Positions 7,642-13,734 of a DNA stretch of 64,000 nt are shown here, piece after piece; positions within the stretch are counted from its first letter, which is position 1, and each line of letters opens with the position of its first letter. This DNA is from Clostridiales bacterium (GTDB lineage Bacteria; Bacillota; Clostridia; Monoglobales; Monoglobaceae). The DNA is taken from contig JAHZIG010000005.1 of NCBI GenBank assembly GCA_019419865.1, positions 1 through 64,000 on the forward strand, read 5' to 3'. A model generated the notes under the pieces. The model was given only the letters and a program-made list of their open reading frames with translations, did no database searches and was not told where the DNA came from. A program made the translations under genes and the position numbers.

Positions 7642-7713
7642 AACGGAGCGGGCGCATAAATCAAACGCGGGGCGTTAACATATGCTAACGTTTGCTTAAA
7701 ATCCCGCTCCGTT
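7642..7713. repeat. Nested inverted repeat
   Basis: AACGGAGCGGG (7642-7652) pairs with CCCGCTCCGTT (7703-7713). Within it CGTTA and TAACG form an inner stem around CACATATGC. It could be a replication or recombination structure, or a transcript stem. No gene overlaps it. Confidence 0.6.
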
Positions 7714-7761
7714 ATAAATTGATTTTTGCGTTAATACCGCGCCGAAATAACAAGAATACTG

Positions 7762-7790
7762 TTGACGTATATTAAAGCGCGTGGTATAAT
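7762..7790 (+). promoter_or_regulatory. Sigma-A promoter in the non-coding region
   Basis: TTGACG, 17 bp, TATAAT. No gene with a ribosome binding site follows. A terminator-like hairpin lies about 60 bp downstream. Confidence 0.6.
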
Positions 7791-7796
7791 ATTTAG

Positions 7797-7866
7797 CATA
7801 ACAGTATCCTCCGATGTGTATTTTTCAAAAAGCGTATTCCGTCCCGCAAAGGGGCGGATATTTTTT
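7797..7866 (+). ncRNA. Candidate small RNA of the element
   Basis: The transcript from the promoter at 7762-7790 would be about 65-70 nt and end at CGTCCC-GCAAA-GGGGCG followed by GATATTTTTT. The overlapping 62-codon frame has its start in the -35 box, so it cannot be translated from this promoter. No opposing hydrophobic peptide was found, unlike at the toxin loci. Confidence 0.4.
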
Positions 7867-8121
7867 ATCTTGCTGCCGCTTAATCGAAGCGCTATAATAG
7901 GGCTAAAAATAGCCTGTATTAACCTGATTGCTTATTTGGTAAAGTTATAGCCTAAATATAAGATCACGTGTTAAGGGCTAAAATTTTAGTTCTGAGAGGT
8001 ATATGCGATTTATGCGGCGCCCGCGAACACAAAAATACGGGGCAAATCGCCCCGCTCGACGAAAGGATTTTACGAAAAAATTTAAACGACCCGTATTGAT
8101 TATAACATAGGGGTTGGTCTG

Positions 8122-8928
8122 ATGTCAACGCAAACGGACGCGCTTATAGAGGATATTGTAATCGACATAAAGAACGGCGATATAGAGGCTAAAAATGAGC
8201 TCTGGAAGCGGATCAAGAGGATAGTGTATATAATAACCCGGCGTTGGTTTTCGTACGCCAACCGGCATTTAAGCGAGCCGGGCGAGCTGATCAATATTGC
8301 ATGGTTCGGCGTGGAGCGGGCTATTAAAGCGTACGACCCGGATAAGGGCTATAAGTTCACAAGCTATTTGACCCGCTCCATAGATAACGCTTTAGGCGAT
8401 TTTTTCGGGTTCAGACGATCGCGCGCGGACTGGAAGCAAAGCAAGCGAAATGAAATTTCCATCAACGCGCCGTGTGGCGACGAAGATTACACGATAGAAG
8501 ACACTTTAGAGGATTCGGAGGCAGGGGCGGAATTTGAGAATGCAGAGCGTCGGCTGATGGCCGAATTTGTTAATAAACATGTGGATCGGCTCGATGAGCA
8601 AAAACGGGACGTGATAAGGGCGTTGTATTACGACAATAAATCCTTGACCGAGATAGGCGAAGCGCTCGGCGTGTCCGCCGAAAGGATAAGACAGATCAAG
8701 CAAAAGGCATTTCGAGAATTGAAAATGAATAAAGAGCTCAGGGCGTACGCCGTAGAGTTCTTAAGTTACGGACGCACAGGCTTGACCAGCTTTAAACGCA
8801 CATGGACAAGCGCGACCGAATACGCTGTTTTAAAGTTGGACGAATTAAGGCGCGAAATTGAGCGGCAAGATATGGAGCTGTTGGAGCGTACGCGTTCGGC
8901 GCAAGACAACGCCGACCGGATAAATTAA
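8122..8928 (+). CDS. Sigma-70 family RNA polymerase sigma factor
   Basis: This 268-residue protein has region 2 with AYDPDKGYKFTSYLTRSIDNAL (about 73-94), the core-binding and -10 recognition segment. Region 4 is at about 155-200 with ALYYDNKSLTEIGEALGVSAERIRQIKQKAFRELK, the -35 recognition helix-turn-helix. Regions 1 and 3 are reduced, as in mobile-element and sporulation-like factors. A C-terminal tail of about 65 residues (FKRTWTSATEYAVLKLDELRREIE) is predicted helical and is not standard. The ATG follows GGGGTTGGTCTG. It probably directs transcription of element genes, though no matching promoter class was identified. Confidence 0.85.
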   Translation: MSTQTDALIEDIVIDIKNGDIEAKNELWKRIKRIVYIITRRWFSYANRHLSEPGELINIAWFGVERAIKAYDPDKGYKFTSYLTRSIDNALGDFFGFRRSRADWKQSKRNEISINAPCGDEDYTIEDTLEDSEAGAEFENAERRLMAEFVNKHVDRLDEQKRDVIRALYYDNKSLTEIGEALGVSAERIRQIKQKAFRELKMNKELRAYAVEFLSYGRTGLTSFKRTWTSATEYAVLKLDELRREIERQDMELLERTRSAQDNADRIN

Positions 8929-9353
8929 TAATTCCACAATTTGCCATAACAGATTATGTCTTTCGTGAAAATAAAAGTTAGCTTATTTGGATTATCTTAA
9001 GGTCATCAAAAACATGACCTTTGATTTACCACCTTCCAGTTTTTTACATTCGCATTTTTTAAATTCGGACAGCTCCCTTGTCAGTAGTCAGGGACGGCGT
9101 TGTTGTGCGTCAGCTTCGCACAACGACGTACCCTTACTGACCCGCGAGGGACAGGGACAGTTATATATACGTAGTATATATAGTTGTCCCGATTTTTGTC
9201 CCGATTTTGAAAAAACAACGTTTTTACGGCGTTTCAAGATTTTTGGGACAAAAGGGACAAATTAGGGTTTTGTCCCTTTGTCCCAAACTTAAAGTGCGCT
9301 TTAGGACAGGGACAAATACTGTTTTTGTCCCTTTGTCCCTCTCGTAACAGCAA
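8929..9353. repeat. Non-coding stretch with GGGACA direct and inverted repeats
   Basis: No gene is supported. GGGACA or TGTCCC occurs about a dozen times between 9098 and 9345, including GGGACAAAAGGGACAAA facing TTTTGTCCCTTTGTCCC. A GTTGTTGTGCG/CGCACAACGAC stem lies near 9101-9126. The motif often occurs in or beside degenerate replication genes of Firmicutes elements. The small open frame across the region includes repeat sequence and has no ribosome binding site. Confidence 0.55.
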
Positions 9354-9473
9354 TTATTTCTCGCAAACTTTACCATTTTTAATATATAAATTATTAACGG
9401 AATTAATATAGCGTCTTGCTGTTTTTTCCGAAATTTCCATATATTCAGCTATCGCTGTCGTGGAGATATTTAT
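9354..9473 (-). pseudogene. C-terminal remnant of a HTH-containing replication protein
   Basis: Read on the minus strand the fragment gives STTAIAEYMEISEKTARRYI, then NSVNNLYIKNGKVCEK and a stop at 9354-9356. It resembles the C-terminal helix-turn-helix of plasmid/phage AAA helicase (RepA-like) proteins. There is no upstream coding continuation. Family assignment is tentative. Confidence 0.4.
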
Positions 9474-9561
9474 AGGCTATTTGACTGTGGTGGAACAACT
9501 CAATTATTTTTAGGAGCTGCTATTGACCTCTTGAGATGCTGACGCACCAAATCGGTGCATA

Positions 9562-9726
9562 TGGTGCGAGATGTTTTACGGCGACCGGAAAGATTTTGAC
9601 CGGCGTAAGAGCCGGGAGATTAAAGATATTTTGTCTAAAATTGACGGCTGGGAGGATATGAAAAGAACTGCGAAGTTCGGAAAACTATACGGAATGCAAA
9701 GAGGATTTGCCAGAGTACATAATTAA
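9562..9726 (+). pseudogene. C-terminal remnant of a VapE-like primase/helicase
   Basis: The open stretch encodes MFYGDRKDFDRRKSREIKDI, then LSKIDGWEDMKRTAKFGKLY and GMQRGFARVHN before the TAA. The ending (W...K-YG-QRGF-R) matches the C-terminus of virulence-associated protein E-type ATPases. A TGA at 9532 interrupts the frame upstream and nothing coding precedes it, so only the tail survives. Confidence 0.45.
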
Positions 9727-9995
9727 CAAATAGGTTTGTTAACCTCTTGTTAACCTATCTGTTAACCCTTTTGTTTACAGGTGAGAGCCATAAAAGCGTC
9801 ATTTCTTACGATAAGTTAACAAAGTAACAAAATATCTTAATACATTTACAAAAATTATAGCGTTTGTATTATGACGTGTAATCATAAAGCCCATATTTTG
9901 TAAAAGTATATAGGATTTTTGTTAACTTTGCTAACCGGACGATAAAACTAACGTTTTTACGGGGCATAATAGGTTAACAAACTTTGTAACAAACT
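9724..9995. repeat. Cluster of GTTAAC motifs
   Basis: GTTAAC or its palindromic neighbours (TTGTTAACC, GTAACAAA) occur repeatedly at 9740-9772, 9820-9835, 9920-9935 and 9972-9992. Between the clusters the DNA is AT-rich. They may be iterons or relics of coding repeats at the end of a replication gene. No gene is visible here. Confidence 0.45.
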
Positions 9996-10020
9996 ACAAA
10001 CTAAAAGGAGAAAGCGCAGA

Positions 10021-10140
10021 ATGTTAGAATCTGAGATAGAAAAATTTTTTGTAAAGAAAGTCGCCTTAAATAAAGGTATGGCAATAAAACTGTATTCGCC
10101 GAGTTTTACCGGACTGATGTTTTGTATTAAAATTAACGGA
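10021..10140 (+). pseudogene. Truncated VRR-NUC nuclease
   Basis: After GGAGAAAGCGCAGA the ATG starts MLESEIEKFFVKKVALNKGM, then AIKLYSPSFTGL. This matches the N-terminal helix and SPGFxGxPD start of VRR-NUC-type endonucleases of phages. The active-site region is absent: the frame runs into the antisense of the neighbouring HTH gene and stops at 10212. The normal protein is about 90-110 residues. Confidence 0.6.
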
Positions 10141-10166
10141 GCGGGTCAGCCGCTCCGAGTGTGTAG

Positions 10167-10379
10167 TTATTCCTCTTCATCTTCTACATATTCAAGTATG
10201 TCGCCCGGTTGACAGTTTAAAAGTTTGCATAGCTTACTGATAGTCCGTGTGTCTATGTCTCCGCCGTCTTTGATTTTCTTTAACGTGGCTTGTCCTATTA
10301 TTTTATTTTTTTTAATAGTGTATGAAGTAATTCCCTTTTCGGACATTAGCTTTAATAGTTTATCGTAAACAATCGGCAT
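10167..10379 (-). CDS. Cro/C1-type HTH regulator
   Basis: Starting at ATG 10379 (GGAG 11 nt upstream; a GTG at 10391 is the longer alternative) the product is 70 residues. Residues 5-62 (YDKLLKLMSEKGITSYTIKKNKIIGQATLKKIKDGGDIDTRTISKLCKLLNCQPGDILEY) match the short HTH_26 Cro/C1 family. The tail is acidic (VEDEEE). It is divergent from the antisense RNA promoter at 10395-10424, with only 15 bp between, so it may control that RNA. A similar regulator lies at 18806-19012. Confidence 0.85.
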   Translation of the reverse strand: MPIVYDKLLKLMSEKGITSYTIKKNKIIGQATLKKIKDGGDIDTRTISKLCKLLNCQPGDILEYVEDEEE

Positions 10380-10394
10380 AAACAAAATCACTCC

Positions 10395-10424
10395 TTGACA
10401 AATATGATTATTGTATGGTACAAT
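10395..10424 (+). promoter_or_regulatory. Promoter of the antisense RNA in the element
   Basis: TTGACA, an 18-bp spacer, TACAAT. It faces the peptide gene at 10517-10579 and overlaps the upstream region of the HTH gene. Confidence 0.7.
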
Positions 10425-10430
10425 TTAGAT

Positions 10431-10526
10431 AGTAAAGGAGCGGTTTTGACCGTTCCGCAAAAAGGTATTTTTGTTAGATAATTCTAACACGTCGCCCTAT
10501 CTGCGAAATGGGGCGACTATTTTTTT
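10431..10526 (+). ncRNA. Antisense RNA, putative antitoxin of the 10517-10579 peptide
   Basis: The transcript begins near 10431, forms GGAGCGG-TTTTGA-CCGTTCC and GTTAGA-TAAT-TCTAAC hairpins, and ends at the intrinsic terminator GTCGCCC-12 nt-GGGCGAC-TATTTTTTT. The T-run is the complement of the Lys-Lys-stop codons of the peptide, so the RNA covers the toxin mRNA 3' end. Of the loci here this one has the best-defined antisense terminator. Confidence 0.65.
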
Positions 10527-10579
10527 ATGTAAATAATGATTAATAATATCAAAACTAATATTATTTCAATATCGCACAT
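10517..10579 (-). CDS. 20-residue hydrophobic peptide, type I toxin candidate
   Basis: On the minus strand an ATG 6 nt after AAAGGGGGTG opens a 20-codon frame: MCDIEII, then LVLILLIIIY, then IKK and TAG. It is one hydrophobic segment with acidic N-terminal and two basic C-terminal residues. A hairpin (GTCGCCCC.../...GGGCGAC) begins at the stop. The mRNA leader segment complementary to 10619-10631 (GATAGTGGAGCGG) can pair with CCGCTCC-TTT-ACTATC beyond the stop (10428-10443). This is the same layout as at 305-382 and 30810-30878, but the peptide sequence differs. Confidence 0.65.
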   Translation of the reverse strand: MCDIEIILVLILLIIIYIKK

Positions 10580-10656
10580 ATCAACACCCCCTTTCGGTAG
10601 GTGTCGGAACAGTCGCCGCCGCTCCACTATCTCGGCCAATATTTGACCTTGTTTAT

Positions 10657-10685
10657 ATTATAAATGAATTTAATCACTAACACAA
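10657..10685 (-). promoter_or_regulatory. Promoter of the peptide gene, overlapped by an operator
   Basis: On the minus strand TTGTGT, 17 bp, TATAAT. The -35 box lies inside the inverted repeat TCACT-AACACA-AGTGA (about 10674-10689), so a repressor is likely. The weaker -35 distinguishes it from the perfect promoters of the other two loci. Confidence 0.55.
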
Positions 10686-10706
10686 GTGACAATATATACA
10701 AAAATT

Positions 10707-10762
10707 ATCACTATTATTTGTGATGTATTACTATTGATTATCTCTTTTATTAGTGATATAAT
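10707..10762 (+). promoter_or_regulatory. Second operator and promoter for the 10816 gene
   Basis: ATCAC-8 nt-GTGAT (10707-10724) repeats the symmetry of the operator at 10674-10689. TTGATT (10734-10739), 17 bp, TATAAT (10757-10762) forms a promoter overlapped by another TAGTGAT half. Divergent transcription of the peptide gene and the 10816 gene is therefore probably controlled by one repressor. Confidence 0.55.
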
Positions 10763-10815
10763 AAGCCCATAAGATAAATCAACCACACAAATTAAAAGTA
10801 AAGGAGACTTAAAGA

Positions 10816-11091
10816 ATGAATGCAGAAACATTAGTAAAAAAGGTTGAAGAGTACAAGGAAATACAGGCTATGATAGACGAACTCAAGCAAGAGGCGGACG
10901 GCATAGCGAGCGAGATCAAAGCGGATATGACAAGCGCGGGGATCGACGAAGTAAAAGCCGGAGTTTACAAGGTTCGCTATAAAGAGGTCGTATCCAACAG
11001 GTTTGACGCAAAGGGCTTCAAGGCGGTATATTCCGACCTTTACAGCAAATTCAGCAAGCCGACCGTAACAAAGAGATTTTCGATAGCTTAA
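10816..11091 (+). CDS. Small coiled-coil element protein
   Basis: The 91-residue protein begins MNAETLVKKVEEYKEIQAMI and is helical and charged for about 45 residues (EELKQEADGIASEIKADM type heptads). A compact region follows (GVYKVRYKEVVSNRFDAKGFKAVYSDLYSKFSKPTVTKRFSIA). This pattern is common in short hypothetical proteins of Firmicutes phages and integrative elements. AAAGGAGACTT precedes the ATG. Function is unknown. Confidence 0.75.
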   Translation: MNAETLVKKVEEYKEIQAMIDELKQEADGIASEIKADMTSAGIDEVKAGVYKVRYKEVVSNRFDAKGFKAVYSDLYSKFSKPTVTKRFSIA

Positions 11092-11109
11092 GAGGGAGGG
11101 GAGAATAAT

Positions 11110-11211
11110 TTGCATAAAGCTATTGACAAGTTTGTTGCTACAAAGTATAGCCGAATAAAAAATAAAACAGAGCGAGCCACAACACAAAATGATCTCCGCC
11201 CTGTTTTATAA
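11110..11211 (+). CDS. Possible 33-residue leader peptide (TTG start)
   Basis: A very strong ribosome binding site (GAGGGAGGGGAG) is followed by TTG and a 33-codon frame starting LHKAIDKFVATKYSRIKNK, basic and hydrophilic. It overlaps the promoter at 11123-11151 and ends just before the 12-bp hairpin upstream of the ImmA gene. It may be a leader peptide or a remnant, and evidence beyond the ribosome binding site is lacking. Confidence 0.3.
   Translation: MHKAIDKFVATKYSRIKNKTERATTQNDLRPVL
11123..11151 (+). promoter_or_regulatory. Sigma-A-like promoter before the ImmA gene
   Basis: TTGACA, 17 bp, TATAGC. The transcript would carry an AAAACAG...CTGTTTT stem and the inverted repeat at 11221-11264 before the gene at 11294. 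Confidence 0.5.
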
Positions 11212-11220
11212 GATAAATCC

Positions 11221-11264
11221 CCCAAAGGAGATTGATAAGTTTATTATATCATATCTCCTTTGGG
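11221..11264 (+). promoter_or_regulatory. 12-bp perfect inverted repeat in the ImmA gene leader
   Basis: CCCAAAGGAGAT (11221-11232) and ATCTCCTTTGGG (11253-11264) are perfect complements separated by 20 AT-rich bases. The repeat lies about 17 bp upstream of the ribosome binding site. It could be an operator or an RNA stem; the left arm contains an AAAGGAG-like sequence that may mimic or compete with the ribosome binding site. Confidence 0.5.
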
Positions 11265-11293
11265 AAATCAATAATTTCTTAGGAGGTAATATA

Positions 11294-11953
11294 ATGTTGT
11301 CGAACTATTACGCAATACAAACGTTATTAAAACATGGTATTGCAGAGCTGCCAATCACTGCCGCTCGTATAACCGCAATACTCAAAGAATACGGGTATGA
11401 AGTAATTATTTACGATTTAAATAACCGCAAGCATATTCAATTACTAACTAACATCGGCGTTAATGGAATCGCCAACCAAACAAAAGCCTTTACATATAAA
11501 GCGCAAAATCAAAAAATAGTGTTTATACGTATTGATGTGTCAAACAACGAGAAAAGGTTGCTTTTAGCGCATGAGCTGGGTCATATTGTCATGAATCATA
11601 TATCTAACGATAACGTATTAGGGTATAAGCCGGGAGGATTATTAGACGACGGGCAAGAAGACGAAGCTAACGCGTTCGCGCTCGAGTTTTTAGCTCCAAC
11701 CTGCGTTTTAGCAAAAAAACATCTGAGAACTGCTGAAGACGTCGAAATGGTGACTTTATTAGATGAAAAGCGTAGTAAGGCAGTTATAGACGAAGTCAAA
11801 AAGCGCAGGAAAATCACAAATTATGAACTGGAATTATGCAAACGCTTTAAATTATCGAATAGGATGGGTATTAACGCCGGACTAAAATATTTTGTAGGTT
11901 CAGCGGCGATATGTATTACAATAATCGCATTATACAATACAAATAAAAAATAG
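11294..11953 (+). CDS. ImmA/IrrE-family metallopeptidase with C-terminal membrane segment
   Basis: ATG 11294 with AGGAGG 8 nt upstream gives 219 residues; the longer frame upstream crosses the inverted repeat. The zinc site HELGHIVMNH is at about residue 98, with the downstream acidic partner in DDGQEDEANAFALEFLAP. These belong to the ImmA/IrrE family, which cleaves or relieves phage/ICE repressors. A hydrophobic segment near the end (YFVGSAAICITIIALYNTNKK) suggests a C-terminal membrane anchor, which is unusual. The repressor partner is probably one of the HTH proteins of the element. Confidence 0.85.
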   Translation: MLSNYYAIQTLLKHGIAELPITAARITAILKEYGYEVIIYDLNNRKHIQLLTNIGVNGIANQTKAFTYKAQNQKIVFIRIDVSNNEKRLLLAHELGHIVMNHISNDNVLGYKPGGLLDDGQEDEANAFALEFLAPTCVLAKKHLRTAEDVEMVTLLDEKRSKAVIDEVKKRRKITNYELELCKRFKLSNRMGINAGLKYFVGSAAICITIIALYNTNKK

Positions 11954-11974
11954 AATTAGAAAGGCGGTTGACGC

Positions 11975-12304
11975 ATGAATATAAAAGCATTTGATCATTT
12001 TATAGGTTTCAAAGACACTGACAACGCGCTGGCGGTTACATATGCGACCACGCAAGACGAAATACTAACTCGGATATACCCGCACGGCGAAATAAAAAAA
12101 TGCCCGTTTTGCGGATCGGGCGCGCACTTAAAGCCAACTGCCACTTTAACCGAGCCATGTTTTGGACTTGTGTGCGGTAGATGTCACGCGGGAATTTTAC
12201 CGGTCTTTGTGAGAAAACACCTTGACGCGGACGCAAGCATTGACGGCTCTTTTCAGGGAACGATAGACGAAAGTATAAGGCAATGGAACACAAGAACCTC
12301 GTAA
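11975..12304 (+). CDS. Lar-like zinc protein (restriction alleviation type)
   Basis: The 109-residue protein has KKCPFCGSGAHLKP (about 43-56), then CGRCHAG (about 67-74), and ends with DESIRQWNTRTS. The CPxCGS / CxxCHA / WNxR pattern is the Lar signature, here with an N-terminal extension of about 40 residues. In lambdoid phages Lar modulates host type I restriction; in Firmicutes elements the role is untested. AAGGCGG precedes the ATG. It is last in the ImmA transcript and is followed by a terminator. Confidence 0.75.
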   Translation: MNIKAFDHFIGFKDTDNALAVTYATTQDEILTRIYPHGEIKKCPFCGSGAHLKPTATLTEPCFGLVCGRCHAGILPVFVRKHLDADASIDGSFQGTIDESIRQWNTRTS

Positions 12305-12310
12305 AATACA

Positions 12311-12345
12311 AAGCCGTTTTCCGGAACTTACCGGAGCGGCTTTTT
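12311..12345 (+). terminator. Intrinsic terminator after the Lar-like gene
   Basis: AAGCCG and CCGG pair with CCGG and CGGCTT in a two-part stem (AAGCCG-TTTT-CCGG-6 nt-CCGG-AG-CGGCTT), followed by TTTTC. Confidence 0.75.
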
Positions 12346-12359
12346 CTGTGTATGTCGCG

Positions 12360-12632
12360 TCAAACGTTCCCCTTGATTTTCGCTTTGATATGTGATATTC
12401 TTAATGTGTATTCCACATAAGCAAAGCGTCTCGGCGGTACTTTCGCAGGGGCGTTTTTTATTTTGCTCATCTTAAACGCGCCGATTTCCATGAGCCGACT
12501 ATATAAAGTTTGACGTGTTACGCCTACTTTTTCCGAAAGTTCATTTTTATTGCCTTCAAATCAGTATTGGCAAGCATTTCAGCGTCTTCATATTGTTGCT
12601 TATTTAGTCCTGTATTTGTAACTTTTTGTAAC
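12360..12632 (-). pseudogene. Frameshifted HTH protein (phBC6A51-like)
   Basis: Minus-strand translation gives TGLNKQQYEDAEMLANTDLK in one frame. After a one-base shift it continues NKNELSEKVGVTRQTLYSRL, then MEIGAFKMSKIKNAP, stopping at 12360. The HTH core ELSEKVGVTRQTLYSRL is clear and resembles the phBC6A51-type HTH proteins of phages. The shift and the missing N-terminus make it nonfunctional. Confidence 0.5.
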
Positions 12633-12831
12633 TTTTATTAACGCAGTCTGATACGTATATAATCCGCCCGCTCCGATAAAGCCGCTCCGGAGCCGTAAAA
12701 ACATACCTTACAGCCGTTTGTATGGATAGGCTTAATCTTTTTAAACTGTCAGATTTTATCAGATTATTACAGGTTTTTTCAGGTTCTAAGTAAATTTATG
12801 TTAAGAGGTATATAATTGTGATTTTTTTAAC

Positions 12832-12853
12832 AGTCACCTAATAGTCACCTAAA
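12832..12853. repeat. Paired AGTCACCTA sites, right copy
   Basis: This 22-bp block is identical to 2039-2060, with the two AGTCACCTA copies 11 bp apart and in the same orientation. Its position about 70-90 bp inside attR supports an integrase arm-site role. Confidence 0.6.
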
Positions 12854-12921
12854 CGAAAAAACCGCCCCGTTAGGAGCGGCTGTAATTTCCTGAAACACAC
12901 GTTTTTACGGGCGTTACATGG

Positions 12922-12994
12922 TGCTGCCCGGCGGAGTCGAACCGCCGACCTCTTCCTTACCAAGGAAGCGCTCTGCCTACTGAGCTAGGGCAGC
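12922..12994 (-). tRNA. tRNA-Thr (GGT anticodon)
   Basis: The minus strand reads GCTGCCCTAGCTCAGTAGGC, then the anticodon arm CTTCC-TTGGTAA-GGAAG with anticodon GGT, T arm GGCGG-TTCGACT-CCGCC, and acceptor GGGCAGC with discriminator A. All stems pair. The 3' half is the integration site of the element; integration restored a complete gene at this end. Confidence 0.95.
12923..12963. other. attR-like site within tRNA-Thr
   Basis: These 41 bp are identical to 1881-1921. The identity covers the tRNA 3' half up to the anticodon, the usual crossover zone for tyrosine integrases using tRNA genes. Confidence 0.85.
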
Positions 12995-13000
12995 GTATGG

Positions 13001-13074
13001 CGATCCGGATGGGGTTCGAACCCACGACCTCCAGCGTGACAGGCTGGCATTCTAACCGACTGAACTACCGGACC
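13001..13074 (-). tRNA. tRNA-Asp (GTC anticodon)
   Basis: On the minus strand GGTCCGG begins the acceptor, the anticodon arm is CCAGC-CTGTCAC-GCTGG (anticodon GTC), the T arm is GTGGG-TTCGAAC-CCCAT type, and CCGGATC closes the acceptor with discriminator G. It lies 6 bp upstream of tRNA-Thr in the same transcript. Confidence 0.95.
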
Positions 13075-13252
13075 GTATTGAATTTTAAAATTACCATCAT
13101 TATTCTCAAACAAATTTGTTCTAAATCTCTTATTTAATTTATTCTCTTATTTAATTTTTAATTTATCAATATAATATTTTTAATTTATTCTCAAACGCGC
13201 TGGATCCGAGCGGCGACCTTGTAAAACCGCGCCGCGAAGCAACAGCTTTATT

Positions 13253-13281
13253 ATGATACCACAGACCTGTGCCGTTGTCAA
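13253..13281 (-). promoter_or_regulatory. Promoter of the tRNA-Asp/tRNA-Thr transcript
   Basis: On the minus strand TTGACA, 17 bp, TATCAT. It is about 180 bp upstream of tRNA-Asp. The region between is AT-rich with a duplicated TTCTCTTATTTAATTT and has no gene. Confidence 0.6.
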
Positions 13282-13418
13282 GCGTTTTTATAATTTTTTT
13301 GTCATAATATTTAAGACATTAAATAATCTGTCTAAATTTATTAAAAATATTTCTGTAAAGACCTTGATTTTTTATACAAAGTAGTTTAAAATTAAGATAA
13401 TTGTAATATAAATTTAAT

Positions 13419-13602
13419 AACGTAGTGATTAGAGATTAGCGAATAGCGAATAGGGGCGGAAATTTGCCGCTTTAACGCCTGATTCTATCGTTTGCGAAAA
13501 TGGAATACTATGTTTTCCTAAACGGATACAGAAGCCGTTTTTACGCTACAGAAGAGGTTTCACCCCCCTAATCCCTAATGACTAATCCCTAATCGCTATG
13601 TT
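13419..13602. repeat. Heptad-arm interspersed repeat, 184 bp
   Basis: Left arm: AACGTAG, TGATTAG, AGATTAG, CGAATAG, CGAATAG. Right arm: CTAATCC, CTAATGA, CTAATCC, CTAATCG, CTATGTT. The core includes CGTTTGCGAAAATGGAATAC and a GAAGCCG...TTTTTACG stretch shared with other copies. It lies upstream of the M23 gene rather than at a coding 3' end. Confidence 0.85.
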
Positions 13603-13734
13603 GCTACCTGTTTTTACATATTAAAAGATACGCGGGCATATATTTATAGAAGCGCACCCAATTTGGGCGCTCCGGATACTTTAGCGCTCTCCGGATATCC
13701 CCGATATTTTATTGTAGAAACAGGAGCCGATCAA

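Larger units (their letters stand above)
7304..8121. other. 818-bp non-coding region with hairpins and a promoter-terminator unit
   Basis: No credible gene is visible. The region starts with a GC-rich hairpin-prone stretch (AAAAGCCCCGAGCGCGACC...). It contains the long inverted repeat at 7642-7713, a promoter and terminator delimiting a possible small RNA (7762-7866), GGGCT/AGCCC-type stems near 7903, and CGGGGC-AAAT-GCCCCG at about 8038-8055 before the sigma factor. A stretch following initiator and loader genes could hold the element origin, but no clear iterons were found. Confidence 0.5.
1881..12963. mobile_element. Integrated element at tRNA-Thr(GGT), about 11.0 kb
   Basis: A 41-bp direct repeat (1881-1921 and 12923-12963) derived from the 3' half of tRNA-Thr bounds the region. 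A tyrosine integrase lies next to the left end. A second direct repeat of 22 bp (2039-2060 and 12832-12853) lies just inside both ends. Inside are an excisionase-like protein, a replication initiator, a DnaC-like loader, a sigma factor, ImmA- and Lar-like proteins, a type I toxin-antitoxin-like locus and gene remnants. No terminase, portal, capsid, relaxase or type IV secretion genes were seen. It is probably a degraded prophage or satellite-like element. Confidence 0.85.

Noticed and set aside
7762-7950. 62-codon plus-strand frame
   Set aside because: Its start lies inside the promoter -35 region and a terminator hairpin interrupts it; no ribosome binding site.
8987-9265. 92-codon plus-strand frame
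   Set aside because: It runs through GGGACA repeats and inverted repeats without a ribosome binding site; composition is not coding-like.
1881-12963. Complete prophage or conjugative element
   Set aside because: No terminase, portal, capsid, tail, relaxase or type IV secretion genes were found inside the att sites.
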